A stretch of 64,000 nt of DNA from Microplitis mediator (lineage: Eukaryota; Arthropoda; Insecta; Hymenoptera; Braconidae). This document shows positions 54,630 to 64,000 of the stretch, in pieces. The stretch covers positions 9,639,140 through 9,703,139 of the forward strand of contig NC_079977.1 in the NCBI RefSeq assembly GCF_029852145.1, read 5' to 3'. Made by a program: the position numbers and the translations under genes. The number at the start of each line of letters is the position of its first letter. The stretch's first letter is position 1. The notes beneath the pieces were generated by a model that did not search any database, was not told the origin of the DNA, and saw only the letters and a list, made by a program, of their open reading frames with translations.

Positions 54630-57600
54630 TGTAACGGGGCTGTTAGGCCCACCTCCGTTTGACGGGAGGCCGATACCTCGCCCTTTTGGGCATACTCGCG
54701 CTGCGTGGTCCCTATTTATATAATCAACACCACCACATATTATAAAAGCGAAATATGAACATAAGCTCACATTAGCTTACCCATTAGGCATGCATTGCAT
54801 GTGGGTGCCTCACCAACAACCACCACGAGTCTGACCTCATTTGGACCCAAACACTCCTCCCATCTCAGGAAATAGAGAGACTCTGGTCGAAGTAGGGCTT
54901 GGAATGGATCCCCCATAGTACCAGACTGCAGTTCTGGTCAGCTGCTTGCATAGATAGTGGTGGGATACAAGTTCGTCCCATACCCTATGTAAAGGGCTTC
55001 TCCACTTGTCTCTTTCGGATTTCCGACAAGCAATTATCCGCTTGTTCATCCCCTGATAGATTTTCCACTATCCCCGAGCTAGTTGCACACTAATTATTCC
55101 AGCCAAATTACAGTAAAGAGAGCATCGGGGGGAAAAATATATCCAAAGTAAATTAAAAAAGTAATGTTCGGAACCGGGCGGCGCTATACTACCCGGTGCG
55201 AGTGAGATTCTGGGATATTTTCAAACTGCGCTGTTGCCAAATGCCGTTACTGCCACTATTTCAGTCTGTTTTACCGCATGTGAGGTACAAAAATAATGTA
55301 ATGGTTGAGGTTAGTTTTTACTGTTTATATTATAACTCATGTGATTTGTTTAAAATAATGTAATAATTACACTCGTATTAAAAATTATTTATATAAAAAT
55401 TGTCACGATATTTAAATATCGCGGCATCTTCGCATTAGGTCGGAGAAGGGCAACAGATGGCAGCACACGCTGCTCAGCACGTCTCACCCATTATTATTAT
55501 TATCATGCTGTTATTATTATTATTATTCTAAGTATTATTTTATTTTATTTACTGGGTGTTTACTATTTGTTTAATTTACTAGGCAAAAAGTGCGGTGAGA
55601 TCAGTAAAATTTACTGAATTTTATGAGTTGCTAATTGGATTTTACAGCCACCGGGATAAATAATTGCGTATTTATTCATTTGATTATATAATTATTATTA
55701 TTATTATTTTGGTTGGTTGACGCATGCGCGTCAACGCAACAGTTGGCATCCGTAAATTTATTTATTTTAAATAAATTTACTATGTTTATAAATAACTAAA
55801 TGCGGGATTTACTTGTAAATTATATTATTAATTGGCTCTGAAATATGGGAATGGTCATTCAATGTCGGGAATGGACAGATTACACGTAAAACAAGTCATG
55901 CATCATGTTGGTGGTAAATGAGTAAATTAACATGAGACAGGTATATTGCTCCATTGGTGGAAATGAGAAAACATTATAAGATGGCGCCGGCCGAGGTGCC
56001 GGTATGGGACTCAGGTGCTGCCATGGCCAGACGTAGATAATCTCTTGTGAGAGCAAGGTGTGTTTGCCTATTGTTGCCAAATTATTTATATTGAGACGCC
56101 ATTTGGAATTACCAAGCGTTACAAAGTGTATTGGATATTTATACAGTGTTTTGAGACACTCGCCAAAATTATTGATATTATTTGGGCATTGATTGACAAT
56201 ATATAAATTATTTGAGACCAATGGAGCCTGTACGAGTTTTAGAGATTGGCGATGACTGTAAGTACCTTTGTGTCTAATACATTGGCGTGTAATTTGTCCC
56301 GCGTTGGTGGCCATTCGGGTATATTTCACGTGTGTGAGAAAGAGCGTCGCAAATATAGATATAGTTGCGCACTTATTTGTCCTGGCGACGAAATCTTACC
56401 CAAAACTTGGAGGTAAATTTGTGCTAGTATTATTAATAATTATTGGTGACCGTATATATTGTTGACGGTAAATAATTATTAGTATTCACGTTAGTATATT
56501 ATTAAATAATTATTGGTGACCGTATATATTGCTGACGGTAAATAATTATTAGTATTCACCTTAGGATATTATTAAATAATTATTGCTGACCGTCCATATG
56601 ATTGTCGGTAAATAATTATTATTATTTACAATTATTATTTCATACTATTTAATAATTATTAGTGACCGTTCATATGCTTGACGGTAAATAATTATTAACA
56701 TTTACGTGTATTATTTATCATTTTTGAGAGTATTGTGAACATTTATTTATTGCGGTGGATATTTATAATTAATTAATTATTATTTGGAAAAACATTTCGA
56801 GTTAATGCGATAATTATTATTTATTATTTTGCGTTAAATATCCACCCATATGTAACTTATTATTTGATAAGTATTTAGCATTTTTTGAACAGTATGTTAT
56901 AATTATTTAAATATCACCAGCGGGTTTTGATATTAAATTGGCGTTAAACAATTAAATATTATTTGCGATTATTTATTTTTTTTATTATGTGTTGATGATG
57001 TATCGGTATCTTTTTCTTTAAAAACCTGGTGATTATTTGTGGTAACTATTTACAATAATTTCAGCTATTATTTTTGGTAGTAAATAGTTACACGTAATTA
57101 AATTATTATTATTATTTTTCTGCGTAGTGTATAATTAATGTGGTGATAAAATTATATTAAGCGCATAGTAATTATTACCAGTACTATTATTATTAAGTAT
57201 TATATTTGCTATCACGTGCGAGTGGTAGCAAGCCGAATATAATTGTTGTTTTTTTTTTGCGTTGATTGACTATTGGTCAAAGATTCATATTGTGAAGTGC
57301 CGTTTATTATTTATATTATTGTTTATTATTTTATACACTCGCTGAAACTTTATGAATTAAAATATATCGGGTTAAATGGCTACCAACCCGGGGTTTATTT
57401 AAATTTTATTATTTATTTAGTGCATACTATCTCTTTCTTGCTTTCCTTTTCCAATACCTGAAACTGCGTTCTGATATTCTTTTATTATTTTCTTTGTCAT
57501 TTTCATTTTTCTTATCTATTGTTTATATTGTTATTTTTGTTCGTGGTGTATACGAACTGGCGCCCAATTCGGTTTTCTAACCCAGCCTGAGGAGCTGCGT

Positions 57601-57757
57601 GTCCAGTGGAGATCGTGGGCATCTCCAAGGGATATTTTTTGGTTTTGTTTTTTATTTTTATCTTCAGTTTTACCATCGGTGGGCCATAACGGCTATTCTG
57701 CGCACACCACACTCCGCCGTGGGTTGTGACGAATAGGAGAGAACGTTATAAAATAAT
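54630..57757 (+). mobile_element. Long LTR-like block (TGTAACGGGG start)
   Basis: Starts TGTAACGGGGCTG, the family start seen elsewhere, and runs to ACGTTATAA near 57740. It includes the segment shared with 7640-8340: ACTGGCGCCC near 57550, TTCTAACCCAGCCTG, and an ACTCCGCCGTGGGT stretch. Inside are a 70-bp tandem repeat (56441-56690) and TTATTA-rich tracts. No gag or pol coding is seen. It may consist of an LTR plus leader, or of two elements; 55130-55400 looks unlike the rest. Confidence 0.45.
56441..56690. repeat. Four-copy tandem repeat, period 70 bp, each with an ACCGT/ACGGT hairpin
   Basis: TATTGGTGACCGTATATATT and its variants start at 56441, 56511, 56581 and 56657 (spacing 70, 70, 76). 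Each copy has ACCGT and ACGGT separated by about 11 bases, then TAAATAATTATTAGTATT. In the later copies the loop changes (ATATATTGTTG to CATATGCTTG) while the stem bases stay, which suggests that the stem is constrained or homogenised. Confidence 0.8.
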
Positions 57758-57922
57758 AGTAAAAATACAATTGGTATGTAAATTATTTTATAATACATGA
57801 TACTAGAATTAACAGATGCCTGGCTTTGTATATTACTAATTATTTAAATAAAAAAAAACAAACAAATTTTCAGACAAATAAATAAAAAAAAAACAGTGAA
57901 TGCCATATTTAATAATGTCACG

Positions 57923-58037
57923 TGAGACAAAAATAAAAATAACAAAAAAAAATCTATTATCCCATTAAATTTATGATAAAATATAATGATAAAATTACAT
58001 CTAATAATAAAACATTGAAAAAAAAAATTTTGTCTCA
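57923..58037. repeat. Short inverted repeat (GTGAGACAAAA ends)
   Basis: GTGAGACAAAAAT at the left and ATTTTGTCTCAC at the right enclose about 90 AT-rich bases. Possibly a tiny MITE inside the piggyBac-like element. Confidence 0.5.
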
Positions 58038-58154
58038 CAAGGAAATACTATTAGTTTACATTCGGCAACAGCGCGTACGTTTTAACACGGCGGCAGAGCG
58101 CTCACCATGTGACCGACTTAGTTCGGAAAAGACACGCTGCCTACGAAGGGTTAA

Positions 58155-58547
58155 GGAAAAGATATAATATCTGAGAGAATTGTGAGAAAATTGGTATAGT
58201 TTAGAATCACGTTCACGATTTATTGTTACTATTATTTTAATAAATAATTATTAGAGATATGTTACGGTAATAAACCAATTATTGTCTAATTAACATCAAA
58301 ATGAGATCCATGTACGTTAGTTTTACAAGTTTGTTAAAAAAAACGTTCTAGAGTATCGAATTTATAATTATTGTTCTAGTTTACCGAATATTATTTGATC
58401 ATCGTTTGGCTCTAGTTAATTAATTACTTTATTCAAAATGTATCGATACGCATCATTGAGGTGTCAATTCACTTTTGGTTAAGATTAATTCTATTATTAT
58501 TAGATTGAGTATTTTGTTGCAGAGTAAGATTATTTATTTGATAATAC
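58155..58547. other. AT-rich spacer
   Basis: No gene or repeat recognised between the piggyBac-like element and the short LTR. Confidence 0.4.
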
Positions 58548-58695
58548 TGTTGCGTAACCACAACTACATTTGAATTCAAATGTAGTTGCACTTCCGGCAG
58601 GTATAGGCAGCACCTATACCGGTGCGGCGCATGCGCATCGACTGTTTCCTGCCTCGTGTCGAGAAGACCGAAGCCATTGTCTTCTGTTATATACA
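58548..58695 (+). mobile_element. Short LTR (TGTTGCGTAA family) with the same 28-bp palindrome
   Basis: Starts TGTTGCGTAACCACAAC, carries the perfect 28-bp palindrome at 58561-58588, then GGCAGGTATAGGCAGCACCT, GCGGCGCATGCGCA, TGTTTCCTGCCTCGTGTCGA and ends GTTATATACA. Plus-strand counterpart of 40392-40572. The ORF starting at 58622 begins inside it and is not supported as a gene. Confidence 0.6.
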
Positions 58696-59285
58696 GGATG
58701 ATCCAGAATTACTATCACAGCGAGAAAATTTAGATAGAGGAAGTGATTCTAAGCATGAAGTTCCTTTGCCACTTTCAGAAATTTTGAGTAGTTTTCGAGT
58801 TATTCAACATTTTAATTGACCAATCATATGTGAGGACTGGGATTTAAAAAAAAGTAAAAAAGAATAAATATCAAGTTTGGCGACGACGCAATTATTAACT
58901 TCAAGTCATACATAAATGTTTTATTTCAAAAAGTTCGAATTCTGCAAAAGTTTGAAGAACGAAAACAAAACACGCAATCACTACCTCAAATATACTCTTA
59001 TCATATATTTTTTAATTTAATTACTCAGAATTGTGAATAATAATTATGCTGTCATCATTAGAGTCAGGATCACGGACAATTTAAGCACAATTATGTTTTT
59101 CGGGCATTCCACGCTGAATCGATCACTTGAAACAAACCCCTTCTGATTTTACAGATAATTTTTTTTTTATTTTATATCTCACTAAAGGCGTTCCTCATAA
59201 TTTTTTAAAATTATCTTACCCAATCAAAAAAAAAAAAGTTACGGATTTTTTAAAACAATTTTTCTTCTATTTTAAAAATTGAAGC
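58696..59285. other. AT-rich sequence after the short LTR
   Basis: If the preceding LTR is part of a longer retroelement this could be leader sequence, but no coding or primer-binding motif is visible. Nothing else recognised. Confidence 0.35.
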
Positions 59286-59759
59286 CTTACAAGAAATTAA
59301 AATTCAAGACTAAGAATAAGATAAAACTCAAGACCAGAAATAAGACAAAATTTAAGACTTATAAGAAGTCATAATCAAAGACAAAGTTCGAGGTTGAGAA
59401 TAAGACTAATTTCAAGACCAGAAATAAGATAAAAATCAGAACTTAAAATAAGACCAAATTCAAGACAAAAAGTAAGACAACAGTCAAAACAAATAGTAAA
59501 ACGAGATTCAAGATAATAGTAAGATGGAATTCAAGACAAACAGTAAGACAACATTTAATTCAAGAACTAAGACAAAATTCAAGACAAAAAGTAAGACAAA
59601 TAGTAAGATGCAACTTGAGACGAAACCAAACAAAACATAAGTCATCATTTAAGAAAAATAGTAAAACAAAATTCAGGACAAAAAGTAAGGCAGAATTCAA
59701 GACAAGAAAGTGAAGAAAATTCATCACTGATATTCAAGACAAAATTCAAGACAAAAAGT
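59286..59759. repeat. Degenerate purine-rich repeat (AAGACAAAATTC / AAGTAAGAC words)
   Basis: About 470 bases made of reordered words AAGACAAAATTCAAGAC, AAGACAAAAAGTAAGAC and AATAAGACAAAATT. The spacing is loosely 20-25 bases but not strictly periodic. Almost all purines lie on the plus strand. It stops exactly where the CCCGGGAAAAAATG element begins. Confidence 0.75.
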
Positions 59760-59761
59760 AT

Positions 59762-60658
59762 CCCGGGAAAAAATGTTTTTATAAAATTTTATAAAATAAT
59801 ATAAAATTTTATACAATTTTATAAAGTAATTCCTTAAAAGGAAAGTAATATTTAGATGAAATTTTATAAAATTTGATAGTTTTATACGATATCATAAAAT
59901 TATATGCAATCTAATAAAATCTTATACAAATTTATACAATTTGATAAAATAAGATCTCAAAAGGGGAGTAATAATTAGATAAAATTTAATATAATTGTAT
60001 AAAATTTTATAAAATTATATGAAATTTTATAATATTTCATAAAACTTTAGAGAATTTGATGTCAAAAAGGGGTGGCATTTTGTAAAATTTGATAAAATTT
60101 CACACAATTTTATAAAGTTTATTACAAATTATTATAAATATTGTTAGAAATTCAAAGTAAATAGACAAAATTTTCAATGGCCATAAAAAACAAAATTTCA
60201 TTTTTGCGGGCAAAATATCGTGATAAACAAATATGAAAATTATATTTTAAAAAATATAATTGATTACCTAAACATGTACAGGGTACCCCCAGAAAAATGT
60301 AGAAAAAAAAAATTTTGAATATTGAATAAGTTTGATTTTATTCAAATTTTTTGTAAGTTGTTTACATTGAGAAAAATTACATTTCACACAATTATTGAAT
60401 GCAGAGGAAGATAAAAAAGTTTTTAACAGTTTTTATCATAATACAAAAGTTTTTAACATTTTTCGACCGGCACTCTATTCTTGAAAAAGTTTAACGAAAG
60501 AAATTCAAAATAATGCTCAATTATATTTACAAGAGTAATTTTGGGATGGTTATAATAGATTTAAAAAAAAAAAAATTTTTTTATAAAATTTTAGAAGTAC
60601 CTTGATTTGCCTACCCCCGCTACCCCTTTCTCATACATATTTATATATATATATATAC
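59762..60658. mobile_element. AT-rich element, second copy (CCCGGGAAAAAATG terminus), inverted relative to 31679-34104
   Basis: Starts CCCGGGAAAAAATGTTTTTA with ATAAAATTTTATA-type words to about 60130. It continues as the reverse complement of about 33060-32330, including GGGTACCCCCAGAAAAATGT. It lacks the GC-rich double hairpin present at 32687-32901. The right terminus is missing; the copy ends against a fragment of the TTAAAGGAAC family. Confidence 0.65.
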
Positions 60659-60746
60659 TCTTATCCAAAAATTAAAGGAACAAAAAAATTTCATAAAGGC
60701 CCTAGGGGTATAAGCATGGTGAATTTGCCCCCGAAAGGTATCGGCT
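60659..60746. mobile_element. Fragments of two DNA-element ends
   Basis: CTTATCCAAAAATTAAAGGA is an end of the TTAAAGGAAC family. From 60696, AAGGCCCTAGGGGTATAAG is an ISL2EU-like terminus related to the one at 2850-2890. Confidence 0.5.
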
Positions 60747-61491
60747 TGTGTTCAGTCACGAGCTTAATCATTTTGAAAAGCTTCGTGTACTTTCGCTACG
60801 TACGGGAGCAGCCGAACTCGCTACTGACTTGAATGTCAGAATAGTGCCAGGTCACTCGCTATCTGGGCCCGACACCTGCAATTTCTTGCTCATGACCGTG
60901 TCAAAATGGCATGAGAACCCGCTACCAGCCGGCCAATCAGAGAAATTGGCGGCTAACTATTTCCTGTTGGCGCGCTTTTAAGCCAATGGGAAAATTCGTT
61001 ACTGCAGCCATGCTGCCACGTCACCACCGAGCAGCCAAGAAGGAAGAAGACGACGTCTCTATTTCCAATCTACATCGATCAGTACAAACTCAGCTATCCA
61101 TCCAACCGCTTCGCTCAAATTAATATATCTCTCGTGTGATATAAGTCTGAACCGCTTCGCTAAATCTCTGTTTAAATATTCTCAATAATTAGCTAGTATA
61201 TCAAGGTTACTAATTATTGAGTATATACTGAATCGTTGCTCGCGATTGATTATAAATTAATTATCGCGTCGTTAACCGCTACCGACCACGTGTCGAATTT
61301 ATACGCGTATTCGTTTACAGTCGCATTCGCTATCGCGTATCTTGTAGTTGCATTCGCTATTTTTCTCATAGTTTTAGTGTACATATTGTTTAATAAAGAT
61401 CTATTCTTTTATCTGTAATTTGTGTTAATTGTTAGTTATTAAATTAACCACACCTACACCAGAATCCCACAGAGCATTCGCTCATTTTACA
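60747..61491 (+). mobile_element. Probable solo LTR (TGTGTTCAGTC...CATTTTACA)
   Basis: GC-richer than its surroundings, bounded by TG and CA. Promoter-like features include two CCAAT words near 60930 and 60983, a duplicated AACCGCTTCGCT, and an AATAAA near 61391 followed by a pyrimidine-rich end. It interrupts DNA-element terminal sequence. The target duplication is not clean (GGCT versus GCTT). Short ORFs inside are not supported. Confidence 0.5.
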
Positions 61492-61512
61492 GCTTGATAC
61501 TGCGGGGATTTT

Positions 61513-64000
61513 TAGGTACTAATAAGATATTAAGATCCTGAGAGTTTCAGCTTTTGAAACCAATCGGTCTTCGAGAAAAAGCCAAATATGTAAAAATCAG
61601 ATAAAATGAATATTCTCAGAGACTATTTTATCGATTGACTTATACTCGGAATATGTTTTGGGGGTCGATACTAGCTCCTCGGAAAAAAATTATGAGCTTG
61701 ATCGGTCGACAACAACCTCGAAAAAAATGACTTTTTAGTTTTAATTTCGACTTTTCACGATGTTACGGTTCTGGTACAATTATGAAATAATTTTTTTTGG
61801 ATTCCTCATCCAATTTCCTATAGACTTAAGTGCTTTTAAAATTTTTTAAAAAGGTACACCATATAGAAAAACAATAAAAACCACTTTTTAATTAATTATG
61901 TAGTTTTTTTTTGCAGTAATATTAAAATTATTTTCAAATTGTCGCTTTTAGTCATTGAATATGGTATGTTATCGACTCATTCGTCTTATGTACAAAAAGA
62001 TCCGCACGACCGACGCGCCCACTGGCATATTTGGTCGTATATACAACAGCTGACAAAAGTGTTGTTTATGATCTGAATCTGAGAGATCGTCTGTTCACAT
62101 TTTATTTATTAAGCTAATAAAATGACTCCAAATAAAACAATTAGTGATAAGTGTTGCATTTGCTCAAAAATAGTAAAGAAAGTTCCGGGAACTCCTAAAA
62201 CTTTATTAACAGAACAAGACATTGATGAGTTTTCTGCAGTATTTAATGGTGAATTTTTTACTGGTGATATTGTTTGTGGTAAAGGTTGTGTAGAGATGTA
62301 TAAAAAAAGAAAAGTTGAACCGGTGGTTTTTGATGCTGAAGATGGATCTGAATCTATCGTTAGTGGGATGTTAGAAGAACGGAGTCTAGTCTGTCACACA
62401 TGACATTGTCTCAGTCAAGTTCAGATTATCCTTCTTTTAGAGTCAACATTACTCCTACCAATTGTACAGAGTACGATGAGATTCGTATGAAAAGAACTAT
62501 TTCAACTCATCGATACTGTTGTCTTTGCGGTAATACTAGTGACTTAATTATTATTCCTCAAAAAGCCCGAATGCAGTTATTCATTAAGCGACGAGTCTTC
62601 ATACCAGATGGAAATCGATGCTGTCGAAATTATTTAATAAACAAACGATTCTATGATGAATCTCTAAGTTTGATCAGAGTTTATTCTAACTGGACTTTAA
62701 TTTCATCTGTAGAATTAAGTAATATGATGGAAAATTTTACTGTTGAATGCTATTCAACATTACTGAATAAAATGGAGGATTATCGTTTATCAGATGAGAA
62801 GCTTCGTGTTTTGACTGGTTTAAAATGGAAAAATGTGATTGAGTTGCGGAATTGGTTAGTTTCAATGAGAAATACTGATGCTCGAAGTGTAACTCAAGCA
62901 ATAATAGTGTTTTTGGTTAAGCTTCGCACAGGTAATCCAAATAAGTTAATATCTACAATCTTGGATATTAACGAAGAGCAGTTAGTGTCAAAGTATTGTG
63001 AGCAAGTCACCCATTTTTTCGAAAAAGACATTTTACCTTCGCGTTTTGGTTTAAATGCAGTATCTAGGGCTGATCTTATTGAGAATCATACATCTTCAGT
63101 TGCTAAGAAACTTCACAATGATTTGAATGATAAACTCATTTTAATTTGTGATGGGACTTATGCTCGTCATGAGAAAAGTTCTAATAACGAGTACTAAAGA
63201 AAGCCATATTCTGGTCAAAAAAAAGTACCACTATGTAAGCCATTCAAGATTTGCACAACTGATGGATACATAGTTGATATGTTGGGACCGTATTATGCTA
63301 ACCAAAATGATGCTACTATAATGCGGGATATCACAGATAATCCTGATGGTATATGTCATTTATTAGAACCTGGCGATGCATTTGTGGTAGATCGAGGATT
63401 CCGTGATGTGAAAGGATACTTGGAAGAAAAAAATTATAAAGTATTAATGCCAGCACTCAAAGGAAAACAAAATCAATTAACAACAGCTGAGTCTAACGCT
63501 CCAAGAAATGTAACAAAAATTCGTTGGGCTGTAGAAGCAGTTCATAGGATGTTAAAACAAAAATATCATTTACTTGATCAAAGAATTGACAACAAAATAC
63601 TTCCTAGGGTTGGAAGTTTTTTTAAGATTGCCTCATTTTTGCATAATATGTATAGTAAGCGTCTTACTTCCGACTCAGAGTTTTTGGATGAAGTCATCGA
63701 AACAATGAAATCGCAAAATAATGTAGTAAATACGTTAGCCTAAGACGTTCAAAAAAATGGCTGGCAGCGAAAAAAATTGCCGTTTCAAACAATTTCATCT
63801 GAAACTCTTGAAGACTTTCCAGAAACGACAGAAAATGATCTGCGTATTTTTTTCACTGGTTCCTATCGATTAGAACAGGCTGTTTCCTATTTAGCAGAAA
63901 TGCTTGATGAAGCAGGTAATCTCACTATTCAATATGTGAAAGAACAGTCAAATATACTCAAAATTCAAGTTCAATCCAGACACATTAATAGAAAGGTTTA
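61513..64000 (+). mobile_element. DDE transposon, ISL2EU/Harbinger-like, copy 3 (best preserved, runs off the window)
   Basis: The left terminus TAGGTACTAATAAGATATTA matches that of the 201-2818 copy. The inverted-repeat region extends to about 61900. A transposase frame starts at 62122 and is still open at 64000. The right end is outside the window. Confidence 0.75.
62122..64000 (+). pseudogene. DDE_Tnp_4-type transposase with one frameshift and two stops, truncated by the window
   Basis: The N-terminal part (62122-62403) has CCICSKIVKKVPGTPK and further Cys. It shifts frame next to the ATG at 62400 (MTLSQSSSDYPSF). The middle carries HRYCCLC, RRVFIPDGNRCC and a DDE fold. The first Asp is in LICDGTYARHEK near 63150. 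An in-frame TAA follows at 63195-63197, then LGPYYANQNDATI near 63285, the second Asp in VVDRGFRDVKGY near 63395, and the Glu in IRWAVEAVHRMLK near 63540. A second in-frame TAA lies at 63741-63743. The frame then continues (DVQKNGWQRKKLPFQTISS) into the FFTGSYRLEQAV segment that precedes the SWIM finger in the copy at 1010-2108. All three acidic residues are still present; only three small lesions inactivate what is visible. Confidence 0.8.

Larger units (their letters stand above)
54018..58150. mobile_element. PiggyBac-like element carrying a SINE and an LTR-like block
   Basis: TTAA at 54014-54017 and 58151-58154 flanks inverted CCCTTCGTAGG termini. PiggyBac elements use TTAA targets and ends starting CCC. 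Subterminal GAGCGC words occur at both ends. After removing the SINE (54150-54581 plus duplication) and the LTR-like block (54630-57757), about 0.55 kb remains. It is therefore a non-autonomous copy without a transposase. Confidence 0.65.

Noticed and set aside
58622..58819. 65-residue ORF after the short LTR
   Set aside because: It starts inside LTR sequence and has no recognisable domain; it might be the start of a retroelement leader, but nothing supports translation.

Overview
This is an AT-rich stretch of a eukaryotic, probably insect, nuclear genome. It looks like a hymenopteran parasitoid wasp, possibly a braconid. The evidence is: short GT-AG introns; mariner, piggyBac-like, PIF/Harbinger- or ISL2EU-like and LINE elements of insect type; tRNA- and 5S-derived SINEs; and one intact AT-rich single-exon ORF (43419-44411) that reads as a VLF-1/integrase-type tyrosine recombinase like those of nudiviruses and of the nudivirus-derived gene set of bracovirus-carrying wasps. 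The wasp assignment and the nudiviral origin are inferences. The recombinase is recognised from residue patterns, not from a database search.

Almost everything else is transposable elements, many inserted inside one another. Layout: 1-3264, LTR end and a deleted DDE transposon; 3265-6131, a decayed plus-strand LINE; 6580-8340, small MITEs and an LTR fragment; 8356-8788, a probable host-gene exon. 9389-29240 is one nested stack. A TA-flanked DNA element holds a solo LTR (TSD GATA). The solo LTR holds a non-autonomous element with CCCGGG ends. That element was hit by a 1200-bp MITE, a 4.8-kb LINE, a second solo LTR, an 8.5-kb mariner-like element whose inverted repeats are satellite arrays, and a SINE. 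Several empty-site counterparts of these insertions lie elsewhere in the same window.

30289-34953 is a second DDE transposon invaded by an AT-rich element, itself carrying a GC-rich double hairpin. 35033-40572 has tRNA-derived SINEs and inverted LTRs. 40578-43049 is a DNA element interrupted by an LTR-like block and a long foldback. 43373-44411 is the recombinase gene with a candidate promoter motif. 44412-48128 has little that can be recognised. 48129-53136 has two foldback elements. 54018-58150 is a piggyBac-like element containing a full-length 5S rRNA-derived SINE with a 19-bp target duplication and a long LTR-like block. 58548-64000 has further LTRs, a purine-rich repeat, another AT-rich element and the best-preserved DDE transposase, which runs off the window.

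Few genes look functional: the recombinase ORF, the exon at 8356-8788 and, much more weakly, a two-exon mini-ORF at 45343-45513. The transposases and reverse transcriptases all carry stops, frameshifts or deletions. The intact recombinase stands out against this decay, which suggests selection or recent acquisition.
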